Shown here piece by piece: positions 35,581 to 46,138 of a stretch of 64,000 bases of DNA; positions within the stretch are counted from its first letter, which is position 1; every line of letters begins with the position of its first letter. Under the pieces are notes generated by a model. It saw nothing but the letters and a program-made list of their open reading frames with translations. It was not told the origin of the DNA and made no database searches. The stretch comes from Fistularia commersonii (taxonomy: Eukaryota; Chordata; Actinopteri; Syngnathiformes; Fistulariidae). Where the stretch lies: contig JBBMNZ010000026.1 in NCBI GenBank assembly GCA_037954325.1, forward strand, positions 5,335,501-5,399,500. Reading direction: 5' to 3'. Both the position numbers and the translations under genes were made by a program.

Positions 35581-36215
35581 AGTATCAATGGATTTGCTGA
35601 CCAGGGTGATGGTTTAAAAGCGGGGACCGCCGTGTTCTTTCACACCGCGGGGTATCGCACTGCTCCACGTCCCGAGGCAGGTTATGCCATGTTATTAGAA
35701 AGGACACTTTATTGACTTTTGAATCAATATAGGAGGAACATGATGGGGTGGCCACGGAAGGAGGGATCAGCTCCACAAGGGCAAAGGCCCTTTGGGAGGA
35801 CCGGGATAGTTTGCTAGGCTATGCTCCTCCGGTCTGCATGTTCTTTATTTATATTTTTCTTCTCGACCTGTGGAGGGCACGCGATAGGCTGTAATGGAGT
35901 GGTCCTGGGAGGTGATTTAGTAGGGTCATTGTTTCTACTGATCCCATCTCTATACAGCTGCACCCGGGATAGGGTCCTTATTCTTGGCACAACATGAAGC
36001 GCATTTCCACTGGGTGACGTGTTAGGTCAGGTCTGCCCTTCGTCGAGTTGTGTTTGCGGGCTCCTGAAAGGATGAGCGGCGGCACCTCCAAGTCAGAGGC
36101 CGCGGCATCTTTCACCGGGGACGTGGCCGTCCGGGTCAGCGTGTTGTGTCTGCTGCCTGATGCCACCCGGTCACAGAGAACCGGATGTAAGAAGATGGAT
36201 GGATAGATCTTTTAA
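35581..36215 (+). mobile_element. Possible old retroelement with GATG tail
   Basis: A G/C-richer block that ends with ACCCGGTCACAGAGAACCGGATG, then AAGAAGATGGATGGATAG. The GATGGATGGAT end is a known type of 3' tail in teleost non-LTR elements such as the RTE-like Rex3 group, and the word before it resembles CCCGGATAAGCGGAAGA. No reverse transcriptase motif can be read upstream, so the family is unproven and the left limit is a guess. Confidence 0.4.
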
Positions 36216-37716
36216 ACATGAGCGGGGAAAAAAAGGAGGAAATAATTCTTACCTTTTGGCTTTGTGTTTTGTGAGAAAGTTTGAGAGGATAAAAAAAAAA
36301 CCCTCATGCCCCAAGGGTGAAAACCCCATCCGATCTATACACCAAATTTACATCCCCTTGACCTTATCCTCTGGATCTTATATTGTTCAGCGCACGCAGT
36401 AGTTTGCTAAACTGCTGATGTCTGCACTACTGAGCATCTTCATATATATTTGGATAAAGAAGCCAGATAGGGGGAATACTGTATCTCTACCAGCAATTCT
36501 AGCTCCTACACATGGAAAGGACACATTCATGCTTCCGGTAACTTCTTGGTGCATTTCTTTCTAGCCATCCAATCTTTGTCCAATAATAAACATTGATCTG
36601 TCAGCTGAATCTGTAGATTTCAAAAATCTCACCGAGGATTCGTCACCTTGAGTTCTGAAAATATGTAGACAGTGAATGTAAAGCAGAGTGATTCTTAATT
36701 GAATTATATATTGTGTCTACACATGTAGTTTTAATTATACATTTTGATAAGTCTCTTAATTCGAGCGGGTAATCTTTTGAAAGTGTCACAAAAAGCACAC
36801 GAGACAGAAATGGATATGCCATCACAATTTTCTTTCAATGCCACTACCAACGACAAAACAAAGCTGCTGCTGCTACTTCAGCCCACTATGTTCATAAATA
36901 TGTAACATAAAGACCCGAGTCATAATTTTCACAATAAAATACACATATACTAAATGCTTCTAGTGACTTAATGAATGCAAAATATCCAAAAGCACACAAA
37001 CTTCTTCCAGCCTAATAAAATGAGTGCATTAAAAATGCATAACATTAGGGAATAACCTAATACACAATCATTTTTAAAAAGCATTTTACTGCTTTAAAAT
37101 GAATGAGTTGTATCTGGGGTAAAATAAAAATGGAACTATTCCCATAAACATTCATAAGCTGTGTCGTTCTCTGCCGTACAAAAGATGTTCTTAGTGGAAA
37201 GTAATTAAATATCACATTGTGACATACAGCCTTTTACAAAATAAATGTTAAATTGAAATGTCTCATTTGGGGCTAAAGAAATGCGGATGGGTATAAATTA
37301 CAGAAAGGCAAAGCCAATCAATTTGGATACAGCATATTTTTTCAGATTGTTTTATCCACTGAATAACGTTGTAGTCGTAATATTAGAGATAAAACAGTTG
37401 TTTCTATAGTGGTGAGTGACTCGGGATGAAGAGGTAGAAAAACATGGCTGTCTAATTCAATGCTTGTCAGAGATGACTGTTTCTCAGTGTCCTTTGATTC
37501 ACTGTCCTCTTGTCGCACCCTCAGGGTGGAGTTAGCACATTTGTGTGTCTGTGTGGATGTGAGAGTGTGTTTATATGTGTGTTTGTGTGTGTGAGTGTGT
37601 AACCCCAGGCAAGTGCCAGCATCAATGACCAGATCTCACCACCTTAGAGTGTGACACATTAGCTAGTGGAAGCTGAGGGCAAGGGCATTATACAGGGGTT
37701 AGATAAAGGTCCGTGC

Positions 37717-37745
37717 ATGTGCGTGCGTGTGTGTGTGTGTGTGTG
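37717..37745. repeat. (TG)n microsatellite
   Basis: About 14 TG units with a single CG interruption near the start and a TTTG near the end. Confidence 0.9.
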
Positions 37746-38266
37746 TTTGTGTGAGTGAGTGTCTAGAACGCCATGCAGGAAATACCTTAACAAACTGCAG
37801 TTATTTTTCCAAATCATTACAAAGTTTTTTTGGTTTGTTTGTTTGTTTGCTTTCATTATCCACTGTTGGTACACTAAGGTAAATGCAACCCTAATGTAGA
37901 ATATTGATAATCGAGATATGAATTCAGTCTTTTGAAGGACTTGGGACAAATGTTCCAAATTTACCTCCATCTTTCTACGAAATAAAAATATCTGCTTCAC
38001 ATTCAAAAGAAATACTGACAAAGAAAGCTCACTAAACTCCACGTAAAGATCCCCTGATCTAGACAACTGCAGTCGACACACAATCCCACCCACAATGCAG
38101 ATACAGCAAATGTATGGATGCCAAAAGCCACGACAAGCACACATGGGACAATATCCTGCTAATATATGAGAGAGGTGTAAAACACATACACACATACACA
38201 GAAAGTGAAAAATCTGTGCTACTGCCAGATTCTGGTCTTACCAAGGTTACAGGGACGGTTGGAGAG

Positions 38267-38305
38267 CAGGGGTGTAAGAATCACAAATGCATCGCTTGAA
38301 CTGAG
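38267..38305 (+). mobile_element. Possible hAT-like MITE terminus
   Basis: CAGGGGTGTAAGAATCACAA followed by ATGCATCG resembles the left terminus of a second teleost hAT MITE group (CAGGGGTGTAACGATACAC type). I could not find the partner end or an 8-bp duplication, so it is a fragment or a chance match. Confidence 0.35.
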
Positions 38306-39436
38306 TAGATCAAAGTAAGCAGGCCTATTCTGGCCTACTCTTACATGATTAGACAGTTGAATACAAGTTCAGAAGAATTACAAGAGGGAGACAGACACCG
38401 AGAAGCACGTCCATGCAGAAAGCTGCAAAAAGGGCAGAGGGGAGAGTGCAAGAGGATAAGAAAGTGGATGTGCAGGTCAGGTTGAAAGTGACGTGGGAAT
38501 ACACTGTAATAAAGATATCTTAGCTTTGAAGCATTAGTGCAACGATGAGAGTGGTCCGCTTATACAACAATAGAATTTAAAATGAAGCCCGGGTCTTTCT
38601 TCTGCCGGCTTTCTGTTCTCGCTGCTAGTTTTACGGCTTTGTGGAACTTCTTTTTCTTCGATTATTTCTCATTCGGGTCCTTTGACTCATATTCTGCCTT
38701 TCAGTGCCATTTTCAAAACGCACGGCCTTTCCCGGTGGGCTCACTTTGTGATTACTTTGGGAGTCACCATTTTTTTGTTTTCGCTTGGTGTTAACGTAGA
38801 ACAATTAAAAGCAGGGCCCGCTCATGGCAGTTTGACAACAGCTTTTGAAAAGTAAAGGTCAGCGTTAATAGAAAGTCAGGAACAGTAATTACCGATGTAT
38901 TATTCTTATCCTTCTGCATTCAAAGTGTGCAGTGAGCAGATAGTGATACCATAAGATCACAAAACTGTCCTCACAAATTTTGTCACTTATTCTAAAGAAA
39001 AGAAACAGCTGCAGACTCACACTCCTTAAAAAATAATGTGGTATTCATTTTTTTTATAATGTATTTATTTATACATTTTTCTGGCATCCTGCAGTACCTT
39101 GAGAAATTTTGGGATGCGCAATGTTGTTTGGACAAAGCACAGAGTGTAAACAGTGTCGCGCTCTGCAACTATATTTTTGCCATTTTTCACTGATGCTCAT
39201 AATTCTATTTAGAATTATCTGCAGTTTAATCAATTACAAAAATAATCATGACTTGCAGTCGAATATTCCAGGAACAATAAAAATGGTAATTGTATTTAAT
39301 TTGGGAGAATTATGGGAAGAAATTTAATAATTCAATAACATATTGACTGAGGTATAAAATGAACTGAACCATGGAGGCATGATATGTCATCCTAATTGAA
39401 TTGCCTCATTTCTAGCTTGTGGTTTGCATGCTTGTT

Positions 39437-39487
39437 TGTATGTGTGTATGTGTGTGTCCGTGTGCGTGTGTGTGTGTGTGTGTGTTT
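39437..39487. repeat. (TG)n microsatellite
   Basis: An imperfect TG array with TA, CC and GC interruptions at its left and a clean run at its right. An imperfect CA run follows at about 39905-39934. Confidence 0.9.
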
Positions 39488-40306
39488 AGAAAACTCTCCC
39501 CTTCTAATTGCAGTAATTGCTGATAAAGATGATGACACAGAGTATCTATGGTCCGCTAACTTTTTTTTCTCTAACACACACAAAGCACATTTTGCTTGTA
39601 TCAGTTGGCGTACACACTTCTGTTGGCTCTTGTTTATATGTATTAACCTTCAAAATGTGTGATAAATTCAGTTCTTATATATAATCGTTCATCTCTTTCT
39701 GCATGACGTAACGCATGTGCGCATGCAATCGATGATTTTAATTTATTTCTTTATAAGAGTTTTCTGCACATGACAAAGGTGTGGTCCAGCGGTGGGATTT
39801 TCATCGTGTTGCTCTACACCGGAGGCATCATTCGTGTTCGGCCAAAAACAAAACACCAAAAGCAAAACTTTTTTTCTTTTTTTTACATTAATACACATGC
39901 AGTCACACACGCACACTGCCACACACACACAAGCACATACATTTTATATCAGAACAGCTTGTCTTTGTGACTAATACACAAGTCTTCACAGACCATTAAC
40001 TCTCTCCAATTAAAACAGGAAGCAATATGTTGTTTTCCAAGCTAGAGCTTTCTAATACTCCTTCATCAACCCTTAGGGATGACACCTTGAGTCTATTTTT
40101 GTGTCTTATCCCTCCAGTCTTCCACATATGGCTGTTTAAGGCCTCTCCTCCCCTAAAATATGCCAAAGGATGCATGGTTACTTTGAAAGCTGTGTCAGGT
40201 AAAACTACATTGAAGCGAATATGTGACAAGTGCATCTGTGAGATTGATCATTTGTAATGTCTTCAGGGCAATTTGAAAAAATAACATGGCCCACACAGGT
40301 TCAAAG

Positions 40307-40334
<28 letters not shown>
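40307..40334. repeat. (TA)n microsatellite
   Basis: About 14 TA units. It is self-complementary and so able to extrude as a cruciform. Confidence 0.95.
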
Positions 40335-40337
<3 letters not shown>

Positions 40338-41825
40338 CACTCACTATATCGACAAAAAGAGAGACGGGAAGAGAGAGAATTACATTTAACCATAATCAAA
40401 TGAATGTGACCCTGTTATTAATGCTCTATAAATACATTTCCTTAATTCTCAACATCTTCATTTGACTTTTTTATGGGGTGATACTGAGAGCCCTCCCCTT
40501 CTGTTGCTTCGCATATGGCACGATGAAATTTGGCAATTCTCTGACAACATGTCCATGGGTGTAGCAATCGCAATCACAATATGGTTTGAAATGACATTTA
40601 AATTGCCCGTGCTGCACGATGCAGTGGGAGAGTCTTAACACCAATCCTTTGAGACAAAACCGGCCTCTCACATGCCATATGGCGACTGGTCCAGTTTATT
40701 GGCAGTTTATGCATTTTGTGTATGTGTGTGGATTTGCAGATAGTTGGGGGATTAAATCAAGTCACACTAACCGATGTCAAAATGTAGATTTTGGATATAT
40801 GAATATTAATTTAAGCATTCTGAGTAGTAGGTGATGAGCAAATATTAAATTCAATTTTTTGGAGTTTTTTGTTGCCTTCTCACTGGGCAATGCATCACAA
40901 AACAGCGCTTATCTGAAGGAGCATTAAAGTATGTTAATTCCAAGAACAACTTACAATAAAAACTAAAAGTCATCTCGCAGCCCCACATCAGTTTATTCAA
41001 TCCAACTTTTGTGAGCGGATTGCAGATGAAGATTGCCCAGAAAACGACTTCCGGTTCAAATTGCTGCGTGACCGCTTTTGGGGAAAATACAGGAACATTT
41101 TCGGAGACGGGCTGGATGTGTGAATAAGACCCGGAGCAGAGGGGGGAGTTGAGGGATAGAGATGAAACCGACTGGTCAAAGAGCACGGGGTTGCTTCCCT
41201 GGTCAGATCATTAAATTTCCAGGTGCTGGGAAACACCTGGCTGGAGTTAAACAACGGGTGGTCCCACATCAGCGGCTATTATTGCAAAATGTGTGTTACA
41301 GCTGGTTGAGGTAGTAAAGGGCAGCTCCCACATCATATCATTAATGTCACAAAGGTAGACCGCAGACAAGGGGGTGGTGTGAATAAAAGCGAGCGAAGCC
41401 TGTGAGGCATGTAGGCATAAGAAGAAAAGGAGAATATACTCCCTTTTTTCAAATCATCTATCGGCCAGTGTTCCAAGAGAACGGTCATGACCTCTGAGCA
41501 ACATCTACTTATTTGTGCAGGAGGATGGACTCGAAGATGACCAGCCGGGAAGAGAAGACCAAAGTTCACATACCTCCTCAGCATCAGTCCCATATTAAAG
41601 TTTTCAAGTTTGTGTCCCTGAGCTTGTAACTTTGATCTAGAAAGCCCAAAGAAAAGAGGTGTGAGCAGGATATTCTTAAATCCTGCGGCTCAGCACATCT
41701 GGAAATAGGTCCTAAAGGAGGTGTGAGACTAGCCGGGTTGTTCTCGCTGTACTTCCGGGCCTCATATTGTATAATGTGGCAATTCATTAACTCCTCATTT
41801 CCTGCGAATATCTGCTTGCACGGCT

Positions 41826-42090
41826 TCATTCATTCATTCGCTCTATAGCGCTGATCCCGCACTCGGGGGCCACGGGGATGCCGAAGCCTTTCCCGGCTGT
41901 CATCGTCATTCCCACCAGTCGATCACATGGCCAAATATAGAGACATAAAACCATTTGCGCTCTCATTCACGCATCCAAAGGAATTCAAGGTTCCTAGTGG
42001 AAGGAAATCCAGACAGAAATGGCGAGAAGATCCCGTGCCAGAATCGTACCCTTGTTGCTGTGAGGCAGAAACGCTTAACACCGCGCAACC
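41826..42090 (-). mobile_element. GAATGAAT-tailed tRNA-headed repeat, copy 2
   Basis: Nearly full length and minus-oriented. The plus strand starts with TCATTCATTCATTCG (the reversed tail), passes GGGGGCCACGGGGATGCCGAAGCC and GGCCAAATATAGAGACATAAAACCATTTGC, and ends with CTTGTTGCTGTGAGGCAGAAACGCTTAACACCGCGCAACC. Its reverse complement is a tRNA-like head: GCGCGGTGTTAAGCG resembles box A, and GGGTACGATTC resembles box B (GGTTCRANTCC with two changes). It belongs to the same family as the copies at 34.5, 46.0, 48.1 and 62.8 kb. It encodes nothing. Confidence 0.82.
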
Positions 42091-42185
42091 ACACGGTCTC
42101 CTGACACGTATTTACACAACTATCTATACGTACGTTATTGACTTGATCTACATACGAAAGGAGAACGTCGACGCTTCACATTTCT

Positions 42186-42330
42186 ACCTTAACGGTGCTC
42201 AAAGTGCTTTGCAAAATTGTCCATCACTTAAACAACGATGCAAAACACTTCCTTGCCCGTCAAGAGCAACTCCGGTTGGAGTGTCCTGCTCAAGGACACT
42301 TCAGCGCGCACAAGAGGGATCTTACCGCCA
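42186..42330 (+). mobile_element. Teleost short interspersed repeat (CTCAAGGACACTTC end)
   Basis: Shows GGTGCTCAAAGTGCTTTGCAAA (usual form CTCAAAGCGCTTTACA), then CGTCAAGAGCAACTCCGGTTGGAGTGTCC, then TGCTCAAGGACACTTCAGC. This is the word order of a widespread teleost repeat of SINE/MITE type. It lies about 95 bp from the GAATGAAT-tailed repeat, possibly because one inserted near the other. Its ends are worn. Confidence 0.65.
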
Positions 42331-43244
42331 ACCCAAAGACAAGTGAACTATGTGCTCTCCTTTCCGGGCAACAGTCGGCTACATTTAACATGCAAGAATG
42401 TAATTTGACCGTCAGACAGGCGCTGACGTATAACTTGAATATCCATTAGGCGCCAGTGACTTAGATTCACCGCTTAAACTATCGGCTATAAAGGCCTTGA
42501 TAATACTTCACAGTCGATGAGTGTGGGACGAGCGTTGAGGGTCTCAATATAAAGATGGAAATGTCCAGAGACGGAAGGGGGGGAGTGAAGGAGAGAGACA
42601 TCAATCTTTTCCTTGCTCCCTGTGGTCTGGGGTACCTGTCCTGAATCTGACATCAACAATACCAAGCCCTCGGGGTAGTAATCAATCAGTCACACACTGA
42701 CAAGCTGGCGGAACTGAATGGTCTGTGTGCGTCAGTGTGTGTGAGTATGTGTCCGTCTGCGTGAGTATTTAAGTGCACGAGTGTGTATTGGGGTGCAGGG
42801 GGCACATTAGGCAGGCAAAGGATGAATAGGAACCGAGATAATGGAGTGTGGAGGGTGAAAGGCAGAAGGCTGGCGGTAAAGGATGAGATGGAAGGGAAAT
42901 TCACATCGGTAAAAACAGTAAGTGGACTCGGGGAATTTCAGAAGGCGGAAGGAAAGAGACAAGATAACGCCGCCTTGTATTTTTCCAAATGACTAACAAT
43001 ATCTTAATGTTACTGACCAACAGAGGGAGGTCCTGAAAAATGACAGGAGGAAAAAAAACATGGCAACTAATAATTTCGCTGTTCTTTTAGGATTCTTTTG
43101 TAGAATTCTCGGCATAAATTCCACCATCGTCATCATATAGACAATATTTTAGTCAATGATTTACCCCCCCGCCCACCCTCACCCCATGCCTGGCACACAC
43201 CAGGTCACTGATACACAACATTTCAAATAAAGTGTAAAAATACA
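42331..43244. other. Non-coding DNA, partly purine-rich
   Basis: No gene is seen. A purine-rich patch lies at 42560-42600 and again at 42780-42965. A C-run lies at 43164-43170. The frames there are short and basic because of the base skew. Confidence 0.5.
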
Positions 43245-43245
43245 C

Positions 43246-43700
43246 TTCTTCTTTTCTTTAGGGTTGTTCCCTTCAGGAGTCACCACAGCCGACCATCTGC
43301 ACCCATCTAACTCTGTCTTCCGCATCCTCTTCTCTCACACCAACTAACTTCATGTCTTCTTTCATTCCGTCCACAAACCGCCTCAGTGGACTTCCTCCAG
43401 GCCTCCTGCCTGGCAGTTCCAACCTCAGCACCCTTCTACTCAGGTCTTCCCTCCTCTGGCCATGTCCAAACCATCTCCGTCTGACTTTATCTGCAAAAAC
43501 ATCTACCGTGCTCCGTCCCTCTGATGGACTAATTCCTGATCCCGATCCATCTGACACACTCCCAAAGAGAACTTCAGCATCATCATCTCTGCTGCCTTCA
43601 GCTCTGATTCCTGTCTTTTCCTTAATTCCACTGTCTCTAAACCAGACAGCATGTCTGATCTCACCTTCCAGAACACAAATCATCAGTATTTGTTTGGCGA
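43246..43700 (-). mobile_element. Non-LTR retrotransposon 3' fragment, copy D
   Basis: A minus-oriented copy with a good 3' end: the plus strand starts CTTCTTCTTTTCTTTAGGG, then TTCCCTTCAGGAGTCACCACAG, the reverse of the GTGGCGACCCCTGAAGGGAA tail. A minus-strand frame at 43273-43683 encodes about 135 residues of the conserved C-terminal part, with RRRWFGHGQRRED, RRVLRLELPGRRPGG, then RRFVDGMKEDMKLVGVREED. It is the most open of the C-terminal fragments but lacks the reverse transcriptase, consistent with 5' truncation on insertion. Confidence 0.82.
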
Positions 43701-44706
43701 CTGATCCTCATTAAGACTTGACTGTGGGATGTTTTTCACATCACATTTCCAAAATACTCCTACTCGTCATTTGCTGCATTGACAATGTTTAAAAGCTAGT
43801 CTTGTGGAAAGTCTTTTCATCAAAAAACTATTTCAATATTTTTTTAGCTGCTAACTGAACCCTTTCTTCCGGTTATTCCTTTACTTCTTTTATATGTGCC
43901 ATTAATGTAAGCACTGGAAACAAATAGCACCAATGAATGATTCGTGTCAGGTCTCAATAATGAGAACCTTTCAATTTCTGGAACTCGATGTTCTGTTAAG
44001 AGACGCAGGTTTGAAACATTGGACCCTCGGCTTCTGCATAACAAGAAACTGACCCTCGTAAATCACCCGGGATTTCTATTGAATTAGCCCCACAGCCAGA
44101 TCAAATCTAGCATAATTGGTTAAATGCATTATGCTGATTAATCGGTTCCACAAGCTGTAATAAAGTAACCGGCATCACAAACAGAACAGGCCATTCTTTG
44201 TCTCTCCGCTGCTCTTTAGGTCTAAAAATCCTTCCAAATGACGTGGAAAATAAAGTCCAGCTCCGAGTTTCTTTTAGAGTCAGTCACTCCCTCAGCTCCC
44301 CATGTCGATTGTTATTCCATTCTGTATCTCAGCCTTCTGGTAAAATCGCTTTCTTCTATCGGACCCACCCACACCGCAATTATCTTCATCTCTATCTTCT
44401 GACCCACTGGCTTTTAAAGTACAAAATCTTGAATACCAAACTCTTCACAACAACCTCTTGACCGCTTCATACCGCTCACAAGAAAAATCTGTTTAATGGA
44501 ATGCTATCACCCTTAGGCACATTTTTTTTAATATATATTTTAGAAAGAGGCACAATAATTAATGACAACTTACCAAAGGGTTTAAGAATAATTGCTAATC
44601 TCAACTTCCTGGAAATAGAAAATTAGTTAAGTACATTTCAGTCAAAGTTAGGTCAAAGAAATGTTCAGCTTGTAAAATAATACAGGCAAGTGTATCGCGA
44701 TGTTAA

Positions 44707-44741
<35 letters not shown>

Positions 44742-44884
44742 CTAAATGTTATGCACACAAGGAATAGACAACTGAGAACCAAGCACAATAAACGGTGTGG
44801 GGTGAAACATTTTGCCTTATGTCATAAAACTGCAATTAAACTGACCTTAAAGTTGGGGTCATCAAACTTAAAATGACAAATATA
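43701..44884. other. Non-coding DNA between two retrotransposon copies
   Basis: Unique AT-rich sequence with a TG array at 44709-44740. No gene is seen. Confidence 0.55.
44709..44740. repeat. (TG)n microsatellite
   Basis: About 16 clean TG units ending in TATC. Confidence 0.95.
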
Positions 44885-45960
44885 ATTCTCCTTTTTCTTT
44901 TCCTTTCGACTTTTCCCTTCAGGTGTTGCCACAGCAAATCAACCTTCTTCATCTAACCCTATTCTCTGTATCCTCCTCTCTCACAACAACCAACTTCATA
45001 TCCTCTCTCACTACATCCATAAATCTTCTCTTTGCTCTTCCTGTAGACCTCCTGCCTGGCAGCTCCAATTCCAGCATCCGTCTACTGATATATTCACGAT
45101 CCCTCCTCTGTACATGACTGAACTATCTCAGTCTGGCTTCTCCGGCCTGATCTGCAAAACATCTAGCATGTGCTGTCCCTCCAATGGACTCATTTCTGAT
45201 CCTATCCATCTTTGTACCTCCCAAAGAGAACCTCGACATCTTCATTTCTGTGACCTCCAGCTCTGCCTCCTGTCTTTCGTCAATGTCACTGTTTCTAGAC
45301 CATAGAGCATCGCTGGTCTCACCATTGTCTTGTACACCTTTCCTTTCATTCTGGCTGATAATGACACTTTCCTCCACCCATTCCAACCTGCTTGAATCCG
45401 TCTCTTCACTTCTTTTCACACTCTCCGCTGCTCTGGACTGTTGACTCCAAGTGCCTGAAATCCTCCAACTTCTTGATCTCCACTCCCTGTAGCCTCACCG
45501 TTCCACCCGGGTGCCTCTCATTCACACGCAAATATTCCCTCTTACAGCGACTGACCTTAATTCCCCTCCTTTCCAGAGCATACCTCCACCTCAAGATTTT
45601 CTTCAACCTGTTCCCTGCTCTCACTACAGATCACAATGTCATCTGCAAACATCATGGTCCATGAGGATTCTTGTCTAACCTCATCTGTCAACCTGTCCAT
45701 TTCCACTGCAAACAAGAAGGGGCTCAGAGCTGAACCCTGATGAAGCACCATTTCCACCTTGAACTTCTCTGTTACACCTACAACACACCTCACTGCTGTC
45801 TCACGGCGAGCATACATGTCCTGCACCAGTCTAACAAACTTCTCTGCCACTCCAGACTTCTTCACACAAAACCAGAGGTCCTCTCACTGTCGCATGCTTT
45901 TTTAAGGTCAACAAAAGCACAATGCAGCTCCCTCTGACCTTCTCTGTACTTATCTTATAG
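44885..45960 (-). mobile_element. Non-LTR retrotransposon with partial reverse transcriptase, copy E
   Basis: The longest copy in the window, on the minus strand, about 1.08 kb. Going 5' to 3' on that strand come the palm region of a reverse transcriptase (QGSALSPFLF, then MMFADDIVICSESREQ, in the frame 45557-45865), the thumb-like part (RYALERRGIKVSRCK, in 45406-45624), the post-RT tail (EAELEVTEMKMSRFSLG, in 45123-45419), and the 3' tail with GTTGCCACAGC reversed. FADD is the metal-binding active-site motif of the enzyme. Frame changes separate the pieces and the 5' half (endonuclease) is absent, so it is dead. An RTE-type LINE is most likely, but a related clade cannot be excluded. Confidence 0.85.
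45557..45865 (-). pseudogene. Reverse transcriptase palm fragment (FADD motif)
   Basis: An open 102-residue stretch inside the retrotransposon copy. It has an N-terminal MKKSGVAEKFVRLVQDMYA helix-like part, then HQGSALSPFLF, then FADD near residues 72-75 with SESREQVEENLE after it. The enzyme would copy element RNA into DNA at a nicked target. It starts and ends at frame breaks, not at natural termini: sequence upstream to 45960 still encodes matching residues (ELHCAFVDLKKA) in another frame. It is not functional. Confidence 0.8.
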
Positions 45961-46040
45961 CATTCGCGAAGCAAATACTTCAACCGCCAACATCGTGATT
46001 GGAGGGGCAATAAAGCCTATATAGAGGTATTTCTGCATTC

Positions 46041-46138
46041 ACTCATTCATTCAATATCTGTATCCGAGGGGGAGGGCTATCCCATTTCATCAGGGGAGAG
46101 GTGGAAGCGCTAACCACTGTGTCGCCAAACCGCCTCCC
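46041..46138 (-). mobile_element. GAATGAAT-tailed repeat with large internal deletion, copy 3
   Basis: The plus strand starts ACTCATTCATTCAATATCTGTATCC (reversed tail) and ends AAGCGCTAACCACTGTGTCGCC (reversed tRNA-like head). The middle 150-200 bp present in the 41.8 kb copy is missing, so head and tail are joined in under 100 bp. Confidence 0.7.

Larger units (their letters stand above)
36216..41825. other. Long non-coding stretch, AT-rich
   Basis: No gene is supported. Two TG arrays (37717-37745 and 39437-39487), a TTTG run near 37830-37850, a TA array at 40307-40334 and a hAT-like end at 38.27 kb are the visible features. The 178-codon minus frame at 37659-38195 runs across CA repeats and has no domain. 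A Cys/His-containing minus frame at 40471-40671 is discussed as a finding. Confidence 0.5.

Noticed and set aside
37659..38195. 178-codon minus-strand frame, the longest in the window
   Set aside because: Runs through a CA array (His-Thr-rich part), has no recognisable domain, and this length is possible by chance in 64 kb read in six frames.
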